Below the pieces are notes generated by a model, which worked only from the letters and a program-made list of their open reading frames with translations, did not search any database and was not told the DNA's origin. The position numbers and the translations under genes were made by a program. From the NCBI GenBank assembly GCA_030656615.1, contig JAUSOY010000007.1:1-64000 (forward strand): DNA of 64,000 nt, written 5' to 3'. Source of the DNA: Bacteroidales bacterium (GTDB taxonomy: Bacteria; Bacteroidota; Bacteroidia; Bacteroidales; TTA-H9). The first letter of the stretch is position 1. Each line of letters opens with the position of its first letter. This document shows, piece after piece, positions 44,965 through 53,454 of the stretch.

Positions 44965-45780
44965 ATGAAAAAAAATGTAACAGTTATGTTTGGTATCATT
45001 GGGTTGTATTTATTCACCCTGATGATCAGCAGTTGTAATAAGGGCCCTGTAGAAATTACCGATCAAATTAAAGATGCGAATAAGGTATTTATGGATGCTG
45101 TTAGTAATGCCGATACAAATACCTTAATAGGTCTTTATACTGCTGATGCAAAAATTTTCCCCGCTGAAGGCGCGATCATCGATGGTCAGGCAGCCATTGG
45201 AAAATTCTGGGTAGCAACCCTTGGAATGGGCATTAAAAAAGTAATGTTTGAAACAGTAATCGCCCAAAAATTTGGTGATATTGCCATAGAAGAGGGTAAT
45301 TATGCACTCTTTGTTGAAGGCGATCATATGGTCGATCAAGGCAAGTATATTGTAAACTGGAAATTGGAAAATGGAAAATGGAAGGTATTTCGGGATATCT
45401 GGAATGCAAATACTCCTCCACCCCGAACAAGAGCATCGGCCAACGATACCGTCCTTGTAGTAATGAATTTTGTAAAGCCGGATAAAGTATCCCAATTCGA
45501 GGATTTTAATAAAAATTACCTGTTACCGGCAGGCATAGAGTTCAATGCACAGGTTACACAAACGGTGCGTATGCAGAAACCAGTCGGTCAGAATAAAGAT
45601 GGTACCTATACCTACGTCTATTTCATGGATCCATTTGTAAGTTCATATAATTATGGAATTTTACATACGTTAAGAGCCAAGTATAGCGAAGAGGCTTCTC
45701 AAAAATATATGAAAATGTACATCGAGTGCCTGAAAGACGGAAACTCGAAGCCTTATCTCTTAATAGAAACCGACTGGTAA
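44965..45780 (+). CDS. Lipoprotein with SnoaL/DUF4440-like domain
   Basis: This 271-residue protein has an SPII signal (ends LMISSC). Residues about 30-150 form an NTF2-like DUF4440/SnoaL domain ('VFMDAVSNADTNTLIGLYTA', 'IIDGQAAIGKFW', 'KYIVNWKLENGKWKVFRDIW'). About 155-271 form a second alpha/beta domain ('VLVVMNFVKPDKVSQFEDFN', 'YTYVYFMDPFVSSYNYGIL') that I cannot name and that may be a ferredoxin-like ABM-type fold. NTF2-like domains bind small ligands or catalyse simple reactions; nothing here fixes the role. A strong terminator follows. Confidence 0.72.
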   Translation: MKKNVTVMFGIIGLYLFTLMISSCNKGPVEITDQIKDANKVFMDAVSNADTNTLIGLYTADAKIFPAEGAIIDGQAAIGKFWVATLGMGIKKVMFETVIAQKFGDIAIEEGNYALFVEGDHMVDQGKYIVNWKLENGKWKVFRDIWNANTPPPRTRASANDTVLVVMNFVKPDKVSQFEDFNKNYLLPAGIEFNAQVTQTVRMQKPVGQNKDGTYTYVYFMDPFVSSYNYGILHTLRAKYSEEASQKYMKMYIECLKDGNSKPYLLIETDW

Positions 45781-45830
45781 ATATCAGCTGGACAATATTT
45801 TATTTTAATTGATTTCCGACTATCCTTCAG

Positions 45831-45871
45831 ATTTTGCCTTTTCACTTCTTTTCTGGAAAGGCAAAATTTTT
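45831..45871 (+). terminator. Rho-independent terminator after the DUF4440-like gene
   Basis: Perfect 11-bp stem ATTTTGCCTTT/AAAGGCAAAAT (45831-45841 and 45857-45867) with a 15-nt loop and a T run. Confidence 0.82.
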
Positions 45872-46037
45872 AGGACTATATCCTGAATTTTACATCAATA
45901 AATCGATATGGAATCGCTCCGTGACAAATAATCTTGGCATAACACACATGGCTATAGATCTTTTTCATAAAATATTAGTATTTTGGCCATTGATTAATAC
46001 TTCCGGCAAGTGTACTGTGGCAACAAATTCACTATTT

Positions 46038-46658
46038 ATGAAATCTATCAAGTACTTATTTTACTGTTTATTCCTTTTCAATCTTTTAACCGCCTGTAGT
46101 AAGAATGATGAGATAGTGATACCGGATTTTAACCTGCAAACGCCAGACAATTTAGATATCGATGAATATAAGATTTATTCTTTGATTCTAAATGAGGTGT
46201 ATACGGCTTCTGAACATTTCGTAGTAAAACAACAAACGTCGACATCAATTTCCATTTCTATCAACGATTCGTACTATGCAATACTTTTAGCCAATACTCC
46301 GAATCTCGATACAACAATTTTCGCGAATTTTATTGAACGAAATGATTCGGCATACCAATTAGCTTATGGGTTCTCCGGTTTAATCAAACCCATTACATTG
46401 ATATCTGAAGAAGAAACAGATTTTTTCTTTAACAATCCAAGCATCAATAAAAGCTGGGAAACGTTCTATAAAAAATATCCGAATTCCAATGGAATGATTG
46501 ATTTTACAAGAGTAGGATTCAATGCGGATAAAAGTCAGGCAATTGTTGAATTTGGACATTACTATGCCAGTTTGGGTGCCAATGGCTCATTGGTTTATCT
46601 TGTAAAAGAAGATAATAAATGGGTGATAATTAAATTATTGTATACTTGGATATCATAA
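46038..46658 (+). CDS. Lipoprotein of unknown function (206 residues)
   Basis: The protein starts with an SPII signal (MKSIKYLFYCLFLFNLLTAC). The mature part is mixed alpha/beta. It has 'EYKIYSLILNEVYTASEHFV' early and 'SLVYLVKEDNKWVIIKLLYT' near the end. The closing 'G..VYLVK..NKW.I' pattern resembles uncharacterised lipoproteins of this phylum. I do not recognise a named family. The frame is open back to 45834, but that part overlaps the preceding terminator, so ATG 46038 is used. Confidence 0.7.
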   Translation: MKSIKYLFYCLFLFNLLTACSKNDEIVIPDFNLQTPDNLDIDEYKIYSLILNEVYTASEHFVVKQQTSTSISISINDSYYAILLANTPNLDTTIFANFIERNDSAYQLAYGFSGLIKPITLISEEETDFFFNNPSINKSWETFYKKYPNSNGMIDFTRVGFNADKSQAIVEFGHYYASLGANGSLVYLVKEDNKWVIIKLLYTWIS

Positions 46659-46913
46659 AAACGAGTGTAAAATAGTGCAGTTGGCTTCTGAAATAAAAGT
46701 CAAAACAGCTTGTTAACATTCATTTCGGTTGCAACATTTTATAAATTCAATTGTTAATTCAAAATCTATTCTTCGAATAAATGAATAGTCTTAACGGGCT
46801 TCTTTTACTCAAAAAATTAGATTTTTATGCTTTCAGACAATTGAAAATTAAAAAATTAGATTACTTTTCGAATTGAATTCACCAAACAGCCCTTCTCATT
46901 TATATAAATAGTC

Positions 46914-47729
46914 ATGAATTTAGATTGGTTATTAGAGATTAACCCTGTTTTACTTGCACTTTGTGCAACACTATTTACCTGGTTTGTAACAGCTTTAGGG
47001 TCTTCCATGGTTTTTTTCTTCAAAACCATCAATAAAAAGATTCTCAATTCGATGTTGGGCTTTGCCGCTGGAGTTATGATAGCCGCCAGCTTTTGGTCGC
47101 TGCTGAAACCGGCCATTGAGATGGCAGAAAGCAATGGAACCACCCCATGGGTGCCGGCTTTAATAGGTTTTCTGTCGGGTGGTGCATTTTTATTTTTAGT
47201 TGATAAACTTCTTCCCCACTTACACTTGGGTCTTTCAGTCGATAAAGCCGAAGGAATAAAAACCACCTGGCAACGATCGGTACTTCTTGTACTAGCAATC
47301 ACGCTGCATAATATTCCTGAGGGTCTTGCTGTAGGTGTGGCTTTTGGTGCATTGGCAAATAATCCGGATGCCGGTATGCTTGCTGGGGCTATTGCCCTGG
47401 CTATTGGTATTGGTCTTCAGAATTTTCCGGAGGGCGCCGCTGTTTCAATTCCATTGAGGCGTGAAGGTTTCTCCCGCTTAAAAGCATTCAATTACGGACA
47501 ACTATCGGGTATTGTAGAACCAATCGCAGGCGTAGCCGGTGCATATTTGGTATTAACCATGACGCCAATTCTTCCTTACGCTCTTTCATTTGCCGCAGGT
47601 GCCATGATATTTGTTGTTGTGGAGGAATTAATTCCTGAATCTCAAACAGGCAATGAAACCGATTTGTCAACCATTGGAGCGATGCTTGGATTTGCTACCA
47701 TGATGGTTCTGGATGTTGCTTTAGGATAA
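46914..47729 (+). CDS. ZIP family metal transporter
   Basis: This 271-residue membrane protein has eight predicted helices. The ZIP metal-site helices are clear: '[16 protein letters not shown]' (helix 4) and '[16 protein letters not shown]' (helix 5). The first helix pair is '[20 protein letters not shown]'. The final part ends '[13 protein letters not shown]' and '[11 protein letters not shown]'. It is similar to the ZupT/GufA branch, which imports zinc and other divalent metals. The His-rich loop between helices 3 and 4 is short here. No Zur-type operator was recognised upstream. Confidence 0.9.
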   Translation: MNLDWLLEINPVLLALCATLFTWFVTALGSSMVFFFKTINKKILNSMLGFAAGVMIAASFWSLLKPAIEMAESNGTTPWVPALIGFLSGGAFLFLVDKLLPHLHLGLSVDKAEGIKTTWQRSVLLVLAITLHNIPEGLAVGVAFGALANNPDAGMLAGAIALAIGIGLQNFPEGAAVSIPLRREGFSRLKAFNYGQLSGIVEPIAGVAGAYLVLTMTPILPYALSFAAGAMIFVVVEELIPESQTGNETDLSTIGAMLGFATMMVLDVALG

Positions 47730-47837
47730 ACCAACAAATTATAAATTCAATCGCTCGGCATCACCATTGAATATCGGTGTACTTCTCCGCATAATTCTGT
47801 TGCCTGCTTGTACAAAAGAATCCGATTGCAACGAAAA

Positions 47838-50198
47838 CTATTCGTCTCTTAAGCTGTCAACAGGATTCTGATTGGCTGCCTTAATACTCTTAAAAGAGAT
47901 GGCTATGATGGCAATTAGCAAGGCTATAAATCCGCCCAACAAAAAGTATATCGGGTTCAGGTCAACTTTGTTTACAAAGCTCCTCAAAACATATCGCATG
48001 GCTATATATGCCACCAAAAAGGCAGGAATCATCGCCATGACTACCCATATCAGAATGTCAGAAAGTAGTTTGTATAAAACCTGAAAAGAGCTGCTTCCAT
48101 GTACTTTTCGTATCCCGATTTCTTTTGTCCTTCTTTCAACATTATAGACTGATAATGCGAACATTCCGATGAAGCTTAAGATGATAGCCAATAAAGTTCC
48201 GCTAAAAACCATTCTAAAAAAGCGTTCTTCTTTAATATATTTACGTGCAAACAAATCCTTCAAGGCAAAACTGTTAAACTGATAATCCGGTAAGAAATCG
48301 TGAAATACTCCGGCAACGGCTTCTCGGTTTCCTTTTGAAAACTCACCCTGAATTTTAAGATAAAAGATATTCACCTCATTCGAATAAACGGTCAGACATA
48401 GAGGCTGAATCAGCTTTCCGGAATTTTCATTATAATAGAAATCCTTTACTACCCCAATTACTTTCAGAACATCCTCATCAAACATTATCATCGACTGTCC
48501 CACGGGATTCTTAAGTCCAAGCATTTTAACGGCCGATTCGTTGAGAATAATTCCGTTTTTATCTTCCTGTCCATCCCTAAAAAATCGACCATCCAATAAC
48601 TGCAGTTGCATGGTTTCGCAAAAGCCAGTCTGAACCCGATACTGATTGATGCTTTTGCTTTGCTTTTCTGTTTCACCAAACAAATAAACGCTCTGACCAC
48701 TTACGCCTCCTCCCATAAAATGACCACTGGTTCCAACACTTTGAATAAAGGTCATTTTTAATAATTCCTGCTTTATAGCCTCTGTTTTACTTCCCAATCT
48801 CGTATTGAAATTGGAGATACCAATGACTTTATCAGAATTAAAACCAAGAGGAATATTCTTCATATAAGAAATCTGAGCATGGAGTATTATCAGGCTCACA
48901 ATTAAAAAAATACTGATAAAAAACTGGATCATAACAGAAGCAACGGATAAGCCTTTTTTTCTTTTCAATGTAGCAACGCCACCTCTAATAGATTCTATTA
49001 CAGGAAGTTTTGAAAGATAATGTGCCGGATAGCTACCTGTAACGAAAATAAGAAAACCCAAAAAGCCCACCATTGTCAGAATGCTAAAAGGCGTAGCAAG
49101 TTCCAATAGACTAAGTTGGACCATCATCAGGTCAGAAAAATAGGGCAATCCTGCATTTGCTAATAAAAATGCCAGAACATAGGCTATAAAACAAATAATC
49201 GTGGTTTCGAGATAAAACAAATTTCTCAGATTCGCCAAGGAGGCGCCGAAGGACTTACGCATACCAATTTCCAGAAGTCTCTTTTCACCATGAAAAATGT
49301 ACAAATTAATGAAGTTAACAATTGCGATAAGCAAAATAAAAGCAGCGAGGCAGGCTATGAGAATAATTTCTCCAACACTCCCTTTAGCCGATAAATCAAA
49401 ATCGGATTTAGTATGTAAATGAAGTGATGGCAGTGGTTCAATTCCGGAATTAATCTTCTGACTTTCTGAATTAAATATCTGGCTAACGATTTCATCATTC
49501 AGTAGCGAAATTTTCCTTTCTACTTCTTTAATATCACAGTTTTCGTTCAGCAGATAATATGTAAAGAATTCGAGGCCTCCCAAGTAAAGTTCCGGATTTA
49601 TGGTACTCATACTTGTTAAGATATCGAATTGAAAATGCGTCGTTTTAGGCAAATCTTTAATAACCCCTGCAACAGAAAACTCTTCTCCTTCGATATCAAG
49701 CATTTCACCAGCACACTGAATATTTCCAAATATCCTTAATGCCAATGATTCTGTAATAACCAGCTGATTTTTTTGGATCAATATTTTCCCTTTTTCGCCT
49801 TCCAGAAGTTCAAGACCAAAAACATTAAAAAATTCAGGATCGACATAGAGCAAACTTTGTATTTCGTATTGTGATTCCTTTTTCGATACGATACGTTGCC
49901 AACCGCGGTAGATCTGGCACGCGCTTTCAATATCAGGGACTTTCTGTGGGATTTCTGAATAGGCCTTTCTCGAACATATGGGATAGGTTTCAACAGAATT
50001 TTCATCCGTAACTGTATTATAGAGTCTGAATACCCTGCTTTTATTGACAAAATGCTGATCGAAACTCGATTCGTGTTTTACAAATATCATCAAGATTATA
50101 AAGGCAGCAAGCCCGATGGCCAAACCCGGCAGATTTACAAATAAGAGCACAGGACTCCGCCTAAAATATTTCAGAATTCTTGCTATTTCGTTCATCAT
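47838..50198 (-). CDS. MacB/FtsX-type ABC permease, distal in the export operon
   Basis: This 786-residue permease has duplicated MacB_PCD plus FtsX modules. An N-terminal helix ('VLLFVNLPGLAIGLAAFIIL') precedes a periplasmic domain and a first three-helix FtsX block (about 280-400, with 'KRLLEIGMRKSFGASLANLR'). A second block repeats the layout and ends 'RTKEIGIRKVHGSSSFQVLY' and 'NPVDSLRDE'. Such permeases use mechanical (mechanotransmission) ABC transport to move lipids, peptides or drugs. It is the last of three permeases served by one ATPase in this operon. Substrate unknown. Confidence 0.88.
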   Translation of the reverse strand: MMNEIARILKYFRRSPVLLFVNLPGLAIGLAAFIILMIFVKHESSFDQHFVNKSRVFRLYNTVTDENSVETYPICSRKAYSEIPQKVPDIESACQIYRGWQRIVSKKESQYEIQSLLYVDPEFFNVFGLELLEGEKGKILIQKNQLVITESLALRIFGNIQCAGEMLDIEGEEFSVAGVIKDLPKTTHFQFDILTSMSTINPELYLGGLEFFTYYLLNENCDIKEVERKISLLNDEIVSQIFNSESQKINSGIEPLPSLHLHTKSDFDLSAKGSVGEIILIACLAAFILLIAIVNFINLYIFHGEKRLLEIGMRKSFGASLANLRNLFYLETTIICFIAYVLAFLLANAGLPYFSDLMMVQLSLLELATPFSILTMVGFLGFLIFVTGSYPAHYLSKLPVIESIRGGVATLKRKKGLSVASVMIQFFISIFLIVSLIILHAQISYMKNIPLGFNSDKVIGISNFNTRLGSKTEAIKQELLKMTFIQSVGTSGHFMGGGVSGQSVYLFGETEKQSKSINQYRVQTGFCETMQLQLLDGRFFRDGQEDKNGIILNESAVKMLGLKNPVGQSMIMFDEDVLKVIGVVKDFYYNENSGKLIQPLCLTVYSNEVNIFYLKIQGEFSKGNREAVAGVFHDFLPDYQFNSFALKDLFARKYIKEERFFRMVFSGTLLAIILSFIGMFALSVYNVERRTKEIGIRKVHGSSSFQVLYKLLSDILIWVVMAMIPAFLVAYIAMRYVLRSFVNKVDLNPIYFLLGGFIALLIAIIAISFKSIKAANQNPVDSLRDE

Positions 50199-50248
50199 GG
50201 CCCTTTCGCTATTTTAATATTATGTCTTTTATTCAGCAATATCGTGTC

Positions 50249-52603
50249 TTACTCGTACCGCAGCGATTCAATCGGATTTCTCCTTGCCGCTTTGTAGGTC
50301 AGCCAGCTTACTGTAAGCAGAACAATTAAGGTTGAAATGCAGGCTGACAAAGCAAATATCCACCAACTTAGTGCTATTTTGTATGCAAAACTTGCGAGCC
50401 ATTGATTCATACTATAATATGCAATTGGTGTGGCGATTACAAAGGCCACAGCCACCCATTTCAGAAAACCGATATTCAGCATCATGACAATTTCGCTAAC
50501 GCGAGCTCCATTTACTTTTCGGATTCCAATTTCTTTTGTACGACTTGTCATTAGAAAGGTAGCCATCCCTAGCAATCCCATACTGGCGAGCATAATAGCA
50601 AGAAGAGCAAAGAAACCCATAAGCTGAAATGTTTTATTATCCTTATCATACAGATGATCCACCTGCTCATCTAAATAACTAAATTCGATTACCTCATCGG
50701 GATAAATACTCTGACAGGATTTTGTTACCGTTTTCATGACCTGGACAACGTCCAGAGATTTTACTTTAACTATCAGATGATAATATTCCGGATAACTAAT
50801 TACAAAAACTGCAGGCCTGATTTTTTCGTAAAGCGACTCAAAATGAATATCTTCAATAACTCCAACAATTTCACGCTTAGATTTTGGCCAATTGCATTGG
50901 ATCCTTTGTCCAATCGGGTCTCCTTGAATCTCAAGACTTGCAACAGCTGCCTCGTTCAAAATTATCGATTCCGTAGCATCTGTTTTAAAGCGATTGGAGA
51001 ATAATCGGCCCCGTGTAGCTTTGATACCAAATGACTCAAAATAATCGAAATTCACATGAACATAAGGAATCGATTTTGGTTCTGTTTGCCCTTCTGGCAA
51101 AACTCCGCCTTCATTGTTGAGGGATCCGGAAGGAATGCGGCTGGCTGTTGATACAGCAGAAACACAATTTTGAGCGATAAGTGTCTGTTTAAGAGCATTA
51201 TATTTTTCTTCACTCCCTAAATCAAATACAGCAGTAAGAACAGCATTCTTCTCAAATCCTAGATCTTTTTGTTTTAGAAATTGAATTTGGCGAAGCATGA
51301 TGATAGAACAGCTTATCAAAATGATTACGATTGAAAATTGAGCTCCTATCAGGATTTTTTTAATCTGAAATCCGGAACTATTGCTGCCTCCAAGCGACTT
51401 CATTACCTGCACGGGACTATATTTAGACAATATAAACGCAGGATAATATCCGGCCAAAACACCGATAATCAATAATATACCAAACATTCCTAAGAGTATA
51501 TTTCCGTTGGTCAGGACTGAAAACGACAATTCTTTTCCCGAAAGATTATTAAAAATCGGCAAACAAAATCTGACTAAAACCAGTGAAATGATAAATGAAA
51601 TAATAAATACGACAAAGGATTCTATTATAAATTGCAAGGCCACCTGACGACTGGAAGCACCAAAGGCTTTTCTCATCCCAATTTCGGTTAAACGGGTAGT
51701 TGCATTGGCTGTCAATAAATTAACGTAATTAAAACTGGCAATGAGCAGAATCAATAATCCGATAGCCGAAAAAATCAATACATAATTAATACTGTTTTGA
51801 GGTTGGATATCATTCTGGAATTGTGCCGAATAAAGATGAATATCCTTCAATTGTTGAAGGGTAAATACTGGTAAAGGAGCATCCTTATCGTTTGGATTTT
51901 TTAATATCTGACAGATTTTTGCCTCTAGTTCCGGCTTCGAAAAGTCATTTTGCATTTCAAAATACACCAGAAAATTTTGCCAGCCCCATGAACTCATCCA
52001 ATCTTTACCAAAAAGCATATCGCCATCAGCCAGTGTGAGAAAAATATCAAAGGTAAAATGCGAATTTTGGGGAACATCTTCAATGACACCGACTACCGTA
52101 TAATCGTATTCATTACCAACTTTTAACATCTTCCCGACGGGGTCAATATCACCAAAATACTTATGAGCCGTAGTTTCCGAAATCACTGCAGTGCCGGGCA
52201 GCTGAAAAAAATCTCCTGCATTTCCTTTTGTAAAACGAAAAGAAAATATATTAAACAAATCGGGATCGACCCAGGCAACTTTGTTCTCTCTAAATCGTTG
52301 ATTATTACTCTGTATCAAAATATTATCGCGGGGTAATATACGGGCGAACTTTTTAATTTCCGGCAGCTTATTTGCTAAAACTTCAGCGGCCGCAGGAGCC
52401 TGATAGGGATGAACTTCCTGACATAAGCGGTAAATATGATCCGATTTTTCGTGATACCTATCGAAGCTTAATTCGTGAAACACGTAGAGCAACAACAGTA
52501 TACAAACAGCAAGTCCGACACTCAAACTGGAAATGCTTATAATTGAATATACCCGACTCTTTATCAGACTCGCAAATGCAACTTTAAAATAATTCCTGAA
52601 CAT
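50249..52603 (-). CDS. MacB/FtsX-type ABC permease, second in the export operon
   Basis: This 784-residue permease has the same duplicated MacB_PCD-FtsX layout as its neighbours. It has an N-terminal helix ('SIISISSLSVGLAVCILLLL'), a periplasmic domain with 'DPVGKMLKVGNEYDYTVVGV', an FtsX block with 'TRLTEIGMRKAFGASSRQVA', and a second module ending 'RTKEIGIRKVNGARVSEIVM' and 'NPIESLRYE'. Its closest relative in the window is the 53455 permease, whose C-terminus is nearly the same, which suggests local duplication. It lies 66 bp downstream of the ATPase gene. Confidence 0.9.
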   Translation of the reverse strand: MFRNYFKVAFASLIKSRVYSIISISSLSVGLAVCILLLLYVFHELSFDRYHEKSDHIYRLCQEVHPYQAPAAAEVLANKLPEIKKFARILPRDNILIQSNNQRFRENKVAWVDPDLFNIFSFRFTKGNAGDFFQLPGTAVISETTAHKYFGDIDPVGKMLKVGNEYDYTVVGVIEDVPQNSHFTFDIFLTLADGDMLFGKDWMSSWGWQNFLVYFEMQNDFSKPELEAKICQILKNPNDKDAPLPVFTLQQLKDIHLYSAQFQNDIQPQNSINYVLIFSAIGLLILLIASFNYVNLLTANATTRLTEIGMRKAFGASSRQVALQFIIESFVVFIISFIISLVLVRFCLPIFNNLSGKELSFSVLTNGNILLGMFGILLIIGVLAGYYPAFILSKYSPVQVMKSLGGSNSSGFQIKKILIGAQFSIVIILISCSIIMLRQIQFLKQKDLGFEKNAVLTAVFDLGSEEKYNALKQTLIAQNCVSAVSTASRIPSGSLNNEGGVLPEGQTEPKSIPYVHVNFDYFESFGIKATRGRLFSNRFKTDATESIILNEAAVASLEIQGDPIGQRIQCNWPKSKREIVGVIEDIHFESLYEKIRPAVFVISYPEYYHLIVKVKSLDVVQVMKTVTKSCQSIYPDEVIEFSYLDEQVDHLYDKDNKTFQLMGFFALLAIMLASMGLLGMATFLMTSRTKEIGIRKVNGARVSEIVMMLNIGFLKWVAVAFVIATPIAYYSMNQWLASFAYKIALSWWIFALSACISTLIVLLTVSWLTYKAARRNPIESLRYE

Positions 52604-52669
52604 GATCGATGATTTTTTATAAGAAATTACAGCTTCTCAAAACAATTATGCGCCTCACAGTCCGATCAC

Positions 52670-53356
52670 TTATTCATTCTTTAAATTGGCATTCTCCAGT
52701 ATTACTTGTCCGTCAAGCAAATTAATGGTACGATGCGCAAAACCAGCATCACGTTCAGAATGCGTAACCATAATAATCGTTGTACCTTCCTGGTTGAGTT
52801 CGGTTAAAAGATTCATAACCTCCAGGCCATTTTTCGTGTCGAGGTTTCCTGTAGGCTCATCGGCGAGAATTAATGCCGGATTTGCAACCACCGCTCTCGA
52901 AATGGCAACCCTTTGCTGTTGACCGCCAGAAAGTTGCTGGGGAAAGTGATTGGTACGATGCCCTATTTTCATTCGTTGCAGAACTTCGGTCACTCGTTTT
53001 TTTCGTTCCGAAGCCTTCATTTTCAGATATAGTAAAGGCAGTTCCACATTGTCGTATACATTTAGTTCGTCAATCAGATTAAAACTCTGAAATACAAAAC
53101 CAATATTCCCTTTTCTGTACTGAGTACGGTCCTTTTCTTTCAAACCGCTAACATCTGTTCCCGCGAACGCGTAGGTACCCTCTGTAGGATTATCAAGAAG
53201 GCCGATGATGTTTAGTAATGTTGACTTACCACAACCCGAAGGTCCCATTACTGCTACAAATTCACCTTTTTTTACATGTATATCAACCTTGTTTAAGGCA
53301 TACGTTTCCACCTCTTCGGTACGAAATACTTTTCCTAATTTTTCTGTTTTTATCAT
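52670..53356 (-). CDS. ABC transporter ATPase of the export operon (MacB-NBD-like)
   Basis: This 228-residue ATPase has Walker A 'GPSGCGKSTLLNIIG', Q-loop 'FVFQSFNLIDELNVYDNV', signature 'LSGGQQQRVAISRAV', Walker B 'LILADEPTG' and H-loop 'IIMVTHS'. The C-terminal 'FAHRTINLLDGQVI' is as in LolD/MacB-type NBDs. It is the only ATPase among six same-strand export genes, so it probably drives all three permeases. It lies between two permease genes. Confidence 0.93.
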   Translation of the reverse strand: MIKTEKLGKVFRTEEVETYALNKVDIHVKKGEFVAVMGPSGCGKSTLLNIIGLLDNPTEGTYAFAGTDVSGLKEKDRTQYRKGNIGFVFQSFNLIDELNVYDNVELPLLYLKMKASERKKRVTEVLQRMKIGHRTNHFPQQLSGGQQQRVAISRAVVANPALILADEPTGNLDTKNGLEVMNLLTELNQEGTTIIMVTHSERDAGFAHRTINLLDGQVILENANLKNE

Positions 53357-53454
53357 TTCAATGCGTATTAAAATTTACACTTCACTATTTTAATTTTTCA
53401 AGAATCTTAAATGATGTAATTATTAATTCTGTGGTTTCATTCATAAACATATTA

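Noticed and set aside
46709..46718. TTGTTAACA as a second Rex operator near the ZIP transporter
   Set aside because: Only one half-site is present; the other half does not follow at the right spacing.
52670..53356. Second lolD
   Set aside because: The motifs fit LolD too, but the gene is embedded in a TolC/HlyD/FtsX export operon, so a MacB-type role is more likely.
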